From Dehalococcoidia bacterium (GTDB lineage Bacteria; Chloroflexota; Dehalococcoidia; GIF9; UBA5629): a stretch of DNA of 14,868 nt. The position numbers and the translations under genes were made by a program. The stretch's first letter is position 1. Each line of letters starts with the position of its first letter. The stretch is from the NCBI GenBank assembly GCA_041653995.1, contig JBAZEK010000013.1, positions 1 to 14,868 on the forward strand, read 5' to 3'. Shown here in pieces: positions 6,667 to 13,056 of the stretch. The notes beneath the pieces are model-generated. The model saw only the letters and a list, made by a program, of their open reading frames with translations, ran no database searches and was not told the DNA's origin.

Positions 6667-6737
6667 CAGCAAATCAGCAAATGATGATATGCTGAAAATT
6701 TGCTGAGCAAGTTGAGCGAGTGAGTTAAATATGCTGA
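6667..6737. repeat. Cluster of five CAGCAAAT-type half-sites in the divergent promoter region
   Basis: CAGCAAAT occurs twice in tandem (6667-6674 and 6675-6682). The opposite orientation occurs three times: ATATGCTGA (6687-6695), ATTTGCTGA (6698-6706) and ATATGCTGA (6729-6737). TCAGCAAAT (6674-6682) and ATTTGCTGA (6698-6706) form a perfect 9-bp inverted repeat with a 15-bp centre. The last site overlaps the rightward TATA box (6724-6732). This looks like a cooperative regulator binding array; iterated AT-rich sites could also mark a replication origin. The whole gap 6573-6765 contains no gene. Confidence 0.55.
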
Positions 6738-6765
6738 GCCTCATTCATGTTTCAGAGGTATATTC
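6724..6765 (+). promoter_or_regulatory. Rightward promoter and ribosome binding site of the zinc-finger gene
   Basis: GTTAAATAT (6724-6732) is a good archaeal TATA box, centred 27 bp before GAGGTATATTC (6755-6765), which directly abuts the ATG at 6766. The predicted transcript start coincides with the ribosome binding site, leaving a leader of about 11 bases. Confidence 0.6.
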
Positions 6766-8505
6766 ATGGTCGAAGAAAATGGAGAGTTCTTCTGTGATGA
6801 GTGCGGAGCAGGGCCGTTCAAAACGGCACAGGCATTAGGTGGCCACGGTCGCGGTCACGTCAAGAAGAGGGAGAAGGAACAGGCCAAGGCAACTTCAGCA
6901 AGACCGGCAGCAAATGTTGAGCAGGCCGAGCCTGTCGAAGTTACTTCCGCTCCTCAGGAATATGCTAGGGTCATGGACGATGAGGAGGAGAGCGACACGA
7001 GGGAATGGAAGTCCACCTTCGACCCCACCAAGACCAAGCACCCCGATGTGCTGACGAACCTCCGGGACATATTGTACTACAACATGGTATCCCCCAGGGC
7101 CGCACATGGTGTCGTCCAGCAGTTCCAGTTCTACGAGCCGGACAACGTCGTCAAGCTCGGTGAGATACTGACCAACGCCATGGTGCCGCAGAGCCGGGCC
7201 AAGAACATCTTGGACACGTACAAGAACATCCTGTCCCCACCACAGCAGAGGACCGAGCCTATGCAGAGAACGAAGATGGCCGACCCCCTGACCTACGACC
7301 CTGCCGCGCTGATGAACATGAACCCATTGGAGCGCTTGCAGTGGGCAGCGTCCATGAAGCAGTATGGCAAGAACATGCAGTGGATGCAGAGGATGATGGA
7401 CGAGGCCATGAACGACGGGGCAAGGCCGAACAGCATGTACGGCTCCAGCAATATCCCTCCCGAGATACAGGTCCAGCTCAATAAGCTGAAGGAGCTGGAG
7501 GAGAAGGATAGGCTCAGAGACGCGATGAGACCGTTCCTCGAAGAGGTACGTGAGACCAGACGTAAGATGGAGGAGCTGTCCACAGCCAAGCCCAAGGAGC
7601 AGGACTTCAACTCCTACCTCATGCAGCTCGCTACCATCAAGACCCTGGGTGGCGATGAGAAGATTCAGGAAGAGAGATTGAGGTTCGAGGCCCGGCAGGC
7701 CGAGCTGCAAGCTCAGAGGGACGCGGAACTCAGGCGCTTCGATGAGCATAAGGAGCAGATGAGGAGTGAGAACTCCAGGATACAGATTGAAGCTCTCAAG
7801 GCCGCGCTCGGCTCCAAGATTGAGAGGCTACAGGAGGAGGTGGCCGACAAGAAGACCGCCAAGGAGGACATACTCAAGACCCTGCAAGAGGCCAAGAGAC
7901 TTCAGGATGGGTTGAAGGACCTCGGGGTCGGCGGTACTGAGAAAGAGGATAAGACCATGGAGATGGCCGGTCAAATCATCGGTACGGTCTCCGAGGTCAT
8001 GCAGCCGGTGCTGATGGAGTTCGCACGCTCAAGAGGGGGCGGGGGCGCTCCTCCACCCACCGGACGGGCTATGCCGACGCTCCAGAACCGGGCCGGGGCC
8101 CAAGCGCCAGTGACTAAGCAGTTCAAGTGCATGAACGATGCTTGCGAGGCCACGTTCCCGGTCGTTGGTGACCCACCAGAGGTCATCTGCCCTAAGTGTG
8201 GTGCCAGTCACACCAAGCCGGGGGCCCCTTCGGCTCTACCGACGCCCATGGCCACGCCGCGCACGGCTTCGCCCATCCACAGTAACGACATTGGTTATGG
8301 GAGCATGGGTCATTTCAACCTCGAATCCGAGCTTTCCGGCGCTCCCGGATACATGAGCGCTCCATCAGCAGATGGACGGGAGAAGCTGGATGCGCTCTCG
8401 GACAACGACCTGGCGTCCCTGGCCCAATCCATGGGGTTGAACCCCCAGGAATTTAACGACAGGCACAGCCTCATCGATGAGCTGCTAAATCTATCTGGAG
8501 CATGA
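6766..8505 (+). CDS. C2H2 zinc finger - coiled coil - zinc ribbon protein
   Basis: The 579-aa product has a clear domain series. Residues 10-31 form a C2H2 finger (C10, C13, H27, H31) containing QALGGH, the hallmark of plant EPF-type fingers and rare elsewhere. Residues 32-75 are a charged linker. Residues 85-165 are helical. A Met-rich helical region (about 180-225) leads into a long coiled coil (about 232-390, highly charged Lys/Glu/Arg with heptads). A Gly/Pro linker follows (about 426-450), then a four-cysteine zinc ribbon (C455, C460, C475, C478). The last 39 residues (LSDNDLASLAQSMGL...LIDELL) resemble a SAP/Rho-N-like helix-extended-loop-helix domain. Together these suggest binding of DNA or RNA, or scaffolding of a nucleoprotein; a tape-measure or scaffold role is also possible. 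It is the first gene of the rightward block. No whole-length family was recognised. Confidence 0.8.
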   Translation: MVEENGEFFCDECGAGPFKTAQALGGHGRGHVKKREKEQAKATSARPAANVEQAEPVEVTSAPQEYARVMDDEEESDTREWKSTFDPTKTKHPDVLTNLRDILYYNMVSPRAAHGVVQQFQFYEPDNVVKLGEILTNAMVPQSRAKNILDTYKNILSPPQQRTEPMQRTKMADPLTYDPAALMNMNPLERLQWAASMKQYGKNMQWMQRMMDEAMNDGARPNSMYGSSNIPPEIQVQLNKLKELEEKDRLRDAMRPFLEEVRETRRKMEELSTAKPKEQDFNSYLMQLATIKTLGGDEKIQEERLRFEARQAELQAQRDAELRRFDEHKEQMRSENSRIQIEALKAALGSKIERLQEEVADKKTAKEDILKTLQEAKRLQDGLKDLGVGGTEKEDKTMEMAGQIIGTVSEVMQPVLMEFARSRGGGGAPPPTGRAMPTLQNRAGAQAPVTKQFKCMNDACEATFPVVGDPPEVICPKCGASHTKPGAPSALPTPMATPRTASPIHSNDIGYGSMGHFNLESELSGAPGYMSAPSADGREKLDALSDNDLASLAQSMGLNPQEFNDRHSLIDELLNLSGA

Positions 8506-8509
8506 GCGC

Positions 8510-8878
8510 ATGTTCAAGCCCATTGGGGACAGCCTAGCGACCATGCTCATATCGACCGCCCTGGTTCCGCTCATCGAGGAGTACGCCGGGCCCGATTGTG
8601 AGAACCTCAAGGCCGCCATCAGTGACAATATAGATATTGTTCAGCTATACAGAGAGCAGGGGCAGGAGGCCACTTCCTGGACCTTTGACCGGGTCCAGCC
8701 CATCGCCCGCAGGTTCAAGGACAGCGCACACCTCATCACATCCGCCAATGTGCTGAAGTGGCTGTCCGATGCGCATCGCCAGGACATTGTAGACGTGGTG
8801 CACACTGAGCAAGGTGGTGAGGAGTGGCTGCGACTGACGCTTGAGAATGTCAGGAGGGAGCTGTTTGACAGCAGGTGA
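8510..8878 (+). CDS. Small helical protein of unknown function (122 aa)
   Basis: The product is predicted to be mostly helical and soluble. An N-terminal hydrophobic stretch (MLISTALVPLIEEYAG, about residues 12-27) is followed by a charged body with two tryptophans near 57 and 84 (TSWTF, LKWLSD) and a C-terminal helix (WLRLTLENVRRELF). It starts four bases after the TGA of the zinc-finger gene, with GGAG eight bases upstream, so the two are translated together. No family or motif was recognised. The position suggests a partner of the zinc-finger/coiled-coil protein. Confidence 0.65.
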   Translation: MFKPIGDSLATMLISTALVPLIEEYAGPDCENLKAAISDNIDIVQLYREQGQEATSWTFDRVQPIARRFKDSAHLITSANVLKWLSDAHRQDIVDVVHTEQGGEEWLRLTLENVRRELFDSR

Positions 8879-8891
8879 TGCAAATTGGGGA

Positions 8892-9074
8892 ATGTTGGAG
8901 CTATATAAGGAACAGCTCAACGAGCTGAAGGAGCTGAAGAAGGGCATCAGAGCGATGAACGAGCTTCTGGAGGTGCTCGTCGCGCTGTATTCCATAGACC
9001 GCGCAACGGCCATAGCCATTGCTTCAAAGGAGTGCGAGGGTACGGAGACAATCGAAGAGGTCGAGGAGACCTAA
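8892..9074 (+). CDS. Short coiled-coil protein (60 aa)
   Basis: From the ATG at 8892 the product is 60 aa. A leucine-rich amphipathic helix (residues 1-40, LYKEQLNELKELKKG then MNELLEVLVALYS) ends in an acidic tail (EECEG-like, TIEEVEET). The frame is open further upstream to 8841, but that would overlap the preceding gene; AGGTGAT (8873-8879) and the purine run GGGGA just before 8892 support the shorter form. It is probably an oligomerising accessory protein. Family unknown. The end of this gene is followed by a new promoter at 9092. Confidence 0.6.
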   Translation: MLELYKEQLNELKELKKGIRAMNELLEVLVALYSIDRATAIAIASKECEGTETIEEVEET

Positions 9075-9091
9075 TTTGTAAAGCATAGTGA

Positions 9092-9133
9092 TTTATTAAT
9101 ACACTCATATACCACTTAGCGTGAGGTATATCC
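9092..9133 (+). promoter_or_regulatory. Promoter with conserved GAGGTATATCC but no start codon after it
   Basis: TTTATTAATA (9092-9101) is a strong TATA box centred about 26 bp before GAGGTATATCC (9123-9133), the element that abuts the start codon at other promoters here. In this copy the next triplet is CCA. A GTG at 9121 lies at the predicted transcript start, so the message may be leaderless. Confidence 0.55.
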
Positions 9134-9261
9134 CCAAGGAGCCGCCACAGCCCGAGGACTCCAAAGATGAGATGAAGGGCCTTCTAAAGGTGTGCGAGGA
9201 GATACTGGATGTCCTCTCGGGTGATTCCAATGGGCAACGCAGACAAGGACGGTTTGGCTGA
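9121..9261 (+). CDS. Possible leaderless 46-aa protein overlapping the next gene
   Basis: GTG at 9121 opens a 46-codon frame (VRYIPKEPPQPEDSKDEMKG, then an amphipathic helix LLKVCEEILDVLSGD) ending at TGA 9261. It begins where transcription should start, 25 bp after the TATA box, as in archaeal leaderless genes. The helix resembles in character the LL..LV helix of the 60-aa protein upstream and the ILGNILDAV helix of the next gene. It overlaps the 9230 gene by 32 bases in another frame. If it is not real, the next gene would have an unusually long leader of about 110 bases. Confidence 0.4.
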   Translation: MRYIPKEPPQPEDSKDEMKGLLKVCEEILDVLSGDSNGQRRQGRFG

Positions 9262-9652
9262 ACTTAGGCCAATCTTGGGCAATATACTGGATGCGGTCAG
9301 AGAGTATCATGGTGATACCCAGTGCAAGGTCCAGAAGATTGCTGAGGATGTGGCGAGGTTGCAGCAGAGCGATTGCGCGACGACCGGACGCCTGGACAGG
9401 ACACGGGAGGACCTCATCGACCTGAAGGAATCGCTCGATGAACGGGACAAGGACCTCAGGAACATGGTGACCGTGGCCATAGCTCAGTTGGAGGCCAAGC
9501 TCTCCGGGAAGGCCGATGCGGCGGTCGTATCGGACCATGGAAAGAAAATCGATGAGAAGGTCGATAGCAAGTCCATCGGCACATGGCTCGCCATCACTGG
9601 CACCATCATTGGGCTAATATCCTTCGCTCTCGGGTACGTCATCCATCCTTAG
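9230..9652 (+). CDS. Coiled-coil protein with C-terminal membrane anchor
   Basis: The chosen start is ATG 9230 because GGTGAT (9220-9225), complementary to the 16S rRNA tail, lies four bases upstream; an ATG at 9209 in the same frame would add seven residues. The product of 140 aa is a charged helical rod (about residues 10-115, with a DLIDLKESLDERDKDLRNM coiled-coil region) ending in one membrane helix (WLAITGTIIGLISFALGYV) and a three-residue tail. The shape of coiled coil plus tail anchor resembles phage XhlA-like and other virus membrane-associated proteins, but that is a resemblance in architecture, not proof of homology. It may tether a particle or a complex to the membrane. Confidence 0.7.
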   Translation: MGNADKDGLAELRPILGNILDAVREYHGDTQCKVQKIAEDVARLQQSDCATTGRLDRTREDLIDLKESLDERDKDLRNMVTVAIAQLEAKLSGKADAAVVSDHGKKIDEKVDSKSIGTWLAITGTIIGLISFALGYVIHP

Positions 9653-9658
9653 ATAAGG

Positions 9659-9698
9659 CTAATATCTAGTATTCCCATTCTGGAGATGAGGTATATCC
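9659..9698 (+). promoter_or_regulatory. Promoter and ribosome binding site of the surface module
   Basis: CTAATATCT (9659-9667) is a TATA-like box centred 25 bp before GAGGTATATCC (9688-9698), which directly precedes the GTG start at 9699. A short inverted repeat TAGATA / TATCTA (9650-9655, 9663-9668) overlaps the box and may bind a regulator. Confidence 0.5.
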
Positions 9699-11309
9699 GT
9701 GGCGATGAAAACTTGTTACATAGCGGTCTCCATATGCCCATCACAAAGTGTGGAAGCTGGAAGCGTCATAACCATCGGTGGTGCGCTGTACTACTACGAT
9801 GGTGTTACGCGGATGGATGTCATCAATGAGCGATTGTATGCTCAGGTGTACAGAGGTTCCGTCTCCCCCGAGAACCTGGTATCAAGCAACATCAGCTTCC
9901 TCTCACGTCCAGCAGGCTCTGTGGAACCTTGCCCCGGTGTCGCATATACCTTGCCTACGGTCACTGGCAACTATATCATTGTGGTCAATCACGACCCTTG
10001 TGTCAGTTACTCCGGTGCCTCTAACCAGGTCTCGATTACCGCTGTCGAGCCCTTCGTCTGCAACCAGGGAGATGTCAGAAGCCCCACGACCTGCTGGGAT
10101 GGCAGCACCATCTATGGCGAGGTGTGCTCTGGCAATGAATGGTTACCTTCTGGTGCATCCTGCCCGACCGAGACCGAGGACGGCGCTATACGGAACATCA
10201 CCTATTGCTGGGACGGGTCCATACAATCTCAGGAAGTGTACTCACGGGCGTCACATACTTGGGTGCTCCAGACCTTCACCTGCCCGACAGAGACCCCGGA
10301 CGGCGCTACTAGAAATGCTGTGTATTGTTGGGATGGAGTTACCATCCAATCCCAGGAAGTGTATTCGAGGGCAACGCACTCTTGGAACCTTGAGACATAC
10401 ACCTGTCCAACTGAGACGCCGGATGGCGCTGTACGTAACACGACCTACTGCTGGGATGGTAGTATCGAGTCGCAGGAGGTCTACTCTCGCGCAACGCACT
10501 CTTGGAACCTCCAGACCTTCACCTGCCCGACAGAGACCCCGGACGGCGAGGTCAGGAACATCGTGTACTGTTGGGATGGAAGTGTACAATCTCAGGAAGT
10601 ATACTCACAAGCTACCCACTCCTGGAGCCTTCAGACATTTACATGTCCAACGGAGACCCCTGATGGTGCTACCAGGAATATCACCTACTGTTGGGACGGA
10701 ACCACCATCCAGTCGCAAGAGGTTTACTCCCAGGCCACGCACTCTTGGAACCTGGAGACATACACCTGTCCAACTGAGACGCCGGATGGAGAAATCAGGA
10801 ACATTGTGTACTGTTGGGACGGTGTTACGGTCCAGTCCCAGGAAGTGTACTCACGGGCGTCACATACTTGGGTGCTCTACACATATTCCTGCCCGACCGA
10901 GCCTGCGGAAGGTGTCGGCAATCCTGATACGGCCACTATCTGCTGGGACAACTCCATTGTCTACACTGAGATTTGGAGCCGGGCCGTTCATAGCTGGGTG
11001 CCCAGCGGTCGTTCCTGCCCCACCCAGGTCTGTACTCCCGGTGATACAAGGTGTATAAATGACATCGAAGAGGTCTGCAACGGATACGCCTGGAACTCCA
11101 ACGGCCTGCCCTGCTCGAACGAACCATGCAGTGAGGGTGCTTATGAGTGCCGGAACGATGGGCAATACTGGGCCTGTGTTGATGGAACCATGAACCCAAC
11201 CGGCGAGCCTTGTGCAGCCCCCATGAGCAGCCTGCCGTGGTGGCTAATCATCCCCGCAGTAGCATCTGTCGGCCTATACGTCCTCTCTAGGGGGGGTAAG
11301 AAAAGATGA
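9699..11309 (+). CDS. Repeat-containing tail-anchored surface protein
   Basis: The 536-aa product has a beta-rich N-terminal part (residues 1-117), a Cys module (about 118-154), seven tandem repeats of 40-42 residues (155-439), a further Cys-rich stretch (440-510, with CTPGDTRC and CSEGAYEC), and a C-terminal membrane helix (WWLIIPAVASVGLYVLS) followed by GGKKR. Each repeat runs CPTETPDG..RN..YCWDG...QSQEVYS.A.HSW...T. There is no N-terminal signal peptide, which is odd for a cysteine-rich, probably disulfide-bonded extracellular protein. GTG is taken as start because GAGGTATATCC abuts it; an ATG two codons later is an alternative. It is probably a spike, adhesin or envelope protein. It is the first gene of the surface operon and overlaps the next gene as ATGA. 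Confidence 0.8.
   Translation: MAMKTCYIAVSICPSQSVEAGSVITIGGALYYYDGVTRMDVINERLYAQVYRGSVSPENLVSSNISFLSRPAGSVEPCPGVAYTLPTVTGNYIIVVNHDPCVSYSGASNQVSITAVEPFVCNQGDVRSPTTCWDGSTIYGEVCSGNEWLPSGASCPTETEDGAIRNITYCWDGSIQSQEVYSRASHTWVLQTFTCPTETPDGATRNAVYCWDGVTIQSQEVYSRATHSWNLETYTCPTETPDGAVRNTTYCWDGSIESQEVYSRATHSWNLQTFTCPTETPDGEVRNIVYCWDGSVQSQEVYSQATHSWSLQTFTCPTETPDGATRNITYCWDGTTIQSQEVYSQATHSWNLETYTCPTETPDGEIRNIVYCWDGVTVQSQEVYSRASHTWVLYTYSCPTEPAEGVGNPDTATICWDNSIVYTEIWSRAVHSWVPSGRSCPTQVCTPGDTRCINDIEEVCNGYAWNSNGLPCSNEPCSEGAYECRNDGQYWACVDGTMNPTGEPCAAPMSSLPWWLIIPAVASVGLYVLSRGGKKR
10161..11015 (+). repeat. Seven tandem 120-126-bp coding repeats
   Basis: Units start at 10161, 10281, 10404, 10524, 10644, 10767 and 10890, encoding 40, 41, 40, 40, 41, 41 and 42 residues. 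Units 1-6 are very similar; unit 7 is degenerate (CPTEPAEGVGN start). Long exact DNA matches link non-adjacent units: 40 bp between 10266-10305 and 10509-10548, and 39 bp between 10230-10268 and 10839-10877. That is more than amino-acid selection needs and points to recent duplication or gene conversion. Confidence 0.85.
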
Positions 11310-11416
11310 GGCCGGGAGCAGAGCTGCTCAGTCCCGAGCAGGTAAAGCTGCTCGTCATGGGCCTACTCATGATTACTGCGGGGTACTCCTTGTACAAGGC
11401 ATATACGTGGAAGTAG
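11306..11416 (+). CDS. 36-aa single-helix membrane protein
   Basis: ATG at 11306 overlaps the TGA of the repeat-protein gene (ATGA) and opens a 36-codon frame. The product begins MRPGAELLSPEQVK, followed by one membrane helix (LLVMGLLMITAGYSLYKA) and a short basic tail (YTWK). A G-rich run (GGGGGGT) ten bases upstream may serve as ribosome binding site. The stop coupling and the clean helix make it a credible gene despite its size. It could be an assembly partner or a minor membrane component. Family unknown. Confidence 0.55.
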   Translation: MRPGAELLSPEQVKLLVMGLLMITAGYSLYKAYTWK

Positions 11417-11417
11417 G

Positions 11418-11457
11418 TTTAATAGCTACGACCGCGATTCCAGTACGAGGTATGTCC
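11418..11457 (+). promoter_or_regulatory. Internal promoter of the surface module
   Basis: TTTAATAG (11418-11425) is a TATA box centred about 26 bp before GAGGTATGTCC (11447-11457), directly followed by ATG 11458. It begins inside the gap after the 36-aa gene, so the second part of the surface module has its own start. Confidence 0.55.
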
Positions 11458-11487
11458 ATGGCGCTCTCCAGTGGAGGTGTGGTATAA
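11458..11487 (+). CDS. Possible nine-codon leader minicistron
   Basis: The ATG following the conserved GAGGTATGTCC element opens only MALSSGGVV before TAA. That stop overlaps the next gene's ATG as TAATG (11485-11489). The minicistron contains the GGAGGTG (11473-11479) that serves as ribosome binding site for the next gene, so translating it could open or hide that site. Coincidence is possible. Confidence 0.35.
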   Translation: MALSSGGVV

Positions 11488-11990
11488 TGCCCACCACAGC
11501 GATACAATTACTTATCTCTCCACAGCCCGTCATCAAGGGCCAGGAGTTCATATTATCCGCGACCCTGATGTCATGGGGTCAACTTCTCGCCAGTGCCACC
11601 ATCAGGTTCAGCTACGCACATGAGAGCAATCCTGCGCAAAGGGCACAGCTCGGTTCTATAGTGACCAACGGAGAGGGCATTGCCGATGGGTACTTCATCT
11701 TGAATCTGGGTGGCAACTATGTCTTCTACGCGACCTTTGATGGCTCTGGAGAGTTCGAGGCCTCAGAGACCAGCGTGACCGCGGACCTCATCTGCGGGGA
11801 CTGCGTGACCGGGGACGTCATCCACGAGACCTGCTGGAATGGTGAGGTCATACCTTACAAAGTATGCGGTGGAGATACCTGCTGGCATGATTCCGACCTG
11901 TTCACATGCGAGCCCCGGCCCGTGCAACCTTATGTCTATCTTATCGCTGCGGGTGCTGCGGCGCTCGCATTGGGGATGGTATTGAAATGA
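11487..11990 (+). CDS. Ig-like tail-anchored surface protein
   Basis: The 167-aa product begins with an Ig-like beta sandwich (residues 1-100): PVIKGQEFILSATL, an ASATIRFSY strand, a GEGIADGYF turn and GNYVFYATFDGSGEFEAS. This pattern is typical of bacterial/archaeal Ig-like (big/CARDB-type) domains. A cysteine module follows (about 102-143, CGDCVTGDVIHETCWNGEVIPYKVC), then a C-terminal membrane helix (VYLIAAGAAALALGMVL) ending in K. There is no signal peptide. The CWNG...KVC segment is the same module seen in the repeat protein and in the 150-aa protein at 14082. GGAGGTG lies seven bases before the ATG. It is likely an envelope decoration or receptor-binding accessory protein. The following gene overlaps it as ATGA. 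Confidence 0.72.
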   Translation: MPTTAIQLLISPQPVIKGQEFILSATLMSWGQLLASATIRFSYAHESNPAQRAQLGSIVTNGEGIADGYFILNLGGNYVFYATFDGSGEFEASETSVTADLICGDCVTGDVIHETCWNGEVIPYKVCGGDTCWHDSDLFTCEPRPVQPYVYLIAAGAAALALGMVLK

Positions 11991-13051
11991 ACAGGTTGGT
12001 CATGGGCATAGGTGCCCTGGCCCTCCTGGGCGGAGCATATCTCTATCTCAACAAGCCCAAGGAAACTACAGAATGTCAGGCTACCGACTCCCCATGGTGC
12101 GATGAGTCTGGAACACCGTTCCAATGCTCCAATGGGAAATGGGTGCCTGGCGGCAACCCATACATCTGTGACACCCCCACCGGCCTGGCCTGCAACAAGG
12201 TAGGGGACTTCATCCTATGCGAGGAAGCGCCATCCGATTACTGTGCCATCGAAGGTTCCGAGGCCTGCTTGGGCGGCACGTCGCTGAAGTGCCTGAACCA
12301 TGCCTGGACCGAGGGAGGAGCGGCCTGCGCCGACAACCGATGCTCGGTCAAGCCCTGCCCCCAGATGTGCTACGGAGATGACCTGCTCATTGCAGCTCCC
12401 GTCCGGTGCGTCATGGACGGGGCAGAGAACGTTTGCCAGTATGTCATGGGTGTCCAGGACTATGGATATTGTAAGTACCCATCTCCAGGCACGATAGAGG
12501 TCTACATCAATGGCGTGCTGTATGACCGGACGAACCCCCCCATCTTCCAGGGTATTGGGGAGGACGAGTGCCAGGTATGCAGTTGCGAACTTCCGGGAGC
12601 GTGCAATTACAATCTCTTCAGAGGGGTGGACCTGGACATCACCTTCAAGGTCCTTGACAACATGAACCGCCCGCTCCCTGGCTGCGACATCTATGTCAAA
12701 TGGGAATGCCCAGGCGACATCATGGGCCTGAAGATACATGAGAACCCCCCACGCGGTCCTGAGTGGTGCGGGGATTATAAGGTCTTCAACAGCCAGCAGG
12801 ATATGATACTATACACGGACGCGAACGGGTTTACCACTCCAGGAGACCTCTTCCTCACGCAGATAAAGAGCGGGAACGCGGGAGGGCTGTACCAGCTAAA
12901 GCTAACGTGCAACTTCCACGACCCCAGCAACATCCAGGCCCCGCTGCTCATGAAGTATACCTTTAACATAATGGGCATGGGTCCGTTCGGCGGCCTAGGT
13001 ATGGAGACTTACAACACCTGCCAGTACAAAGAGTTCGAGCAGGAGAGCTGA
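11987..13051 (+). CDS. Large cysteine-rich surface protein with N-terminal anchor
   Basis: From the ATG at 11987, which overlaps the previous stop as ATGA, the product is 354 aa. An N-terminal hydrophobic helix (MNRLVMGIGALALLGGAYLYL) acts as signal anchor, placing the remainder outside. Residues about 28-170 are cysteine-rich with two copies of a C..G...C....W....C module (CDESGTPFQCSNGKW; CLGGTSLKCLNHAW). Residues about 165-345 look like beta sandwich, starting TIEVYINGVLYDRT and including LDITFKVLDNMNRPLPGCDIYVKW, which resembles carboxypeptidase-regulatory or Ig-like folds. About 27 cysteines suggest extensive disulfides. The frame is open upstream to 11906, but the ATGA overlap and the anchor at the N-terminus support this start. 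Spike-like function is inference. Confidence 0.75.
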   Translation: MNRLVMGIGALALLGGAYLYLNKPKETTECQATDSPWCDESGTPFQCSNGKWVPGGNPYICDTPTGLACNKVGDFILCEEAPSDYCAIEGSEACLGGTSLKCLNHAWTEGGAACADNRCSVKPCPQMCYGDDLLIAAPVRCVMDGAENVCQYVMGVQDYGYCKYPSPGTIEVYINGVLYDRTNPPIFQGIGEDECQVCSCELPGACNYNLFRGVDLDITFKVLDNMNRPLPGCDIYVKWECPGDIMGLKIHENPPRGPEWCGDYKVFNSQQDMILYTDANGFTTPGDLFLTQIKSGNAGGLYQLKLTCNFHDPSNIQAPLLMKYTFNIMGMGPFGGLGMETYNTCQYKEFEQES

Positions 13052-13056
13052 TTGAT

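Noticed and set aside
6895..7749. 284-codon open frame on the minus strand opposite the zinc-finger gene
   Set aside because: It lies wholly inside the well-supported 579-aa gene, is Leu/Val/His-rich without domains, and lacks a ribosome binding site; it is a shadow of high-GC codon use.
10161..11015. CRISPR-like array
   Set aside because: The units are contiguous 120-126-bp coding repeats without spacers, and their reading frame is kept throughout; they encode protein repeats.
9778..11058. 426-codon plus-strand frame inside the repeat protein gene
   Set aside because: It is an alternate frame of the same repeats, rich in Pro/Arg/Thr with no start signal; the 9699 frame has the anchor, the cysteine modules and the promoter.
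11906..11986. Longer N-terminus for the 354-aa surface protein (start at 11906)
   Set aside because: The added residues are an out-of-frame reading of the previous gene's membrane region; the ATGA overlap at 11987 and the N-terminal anchor favour the shorter protein.
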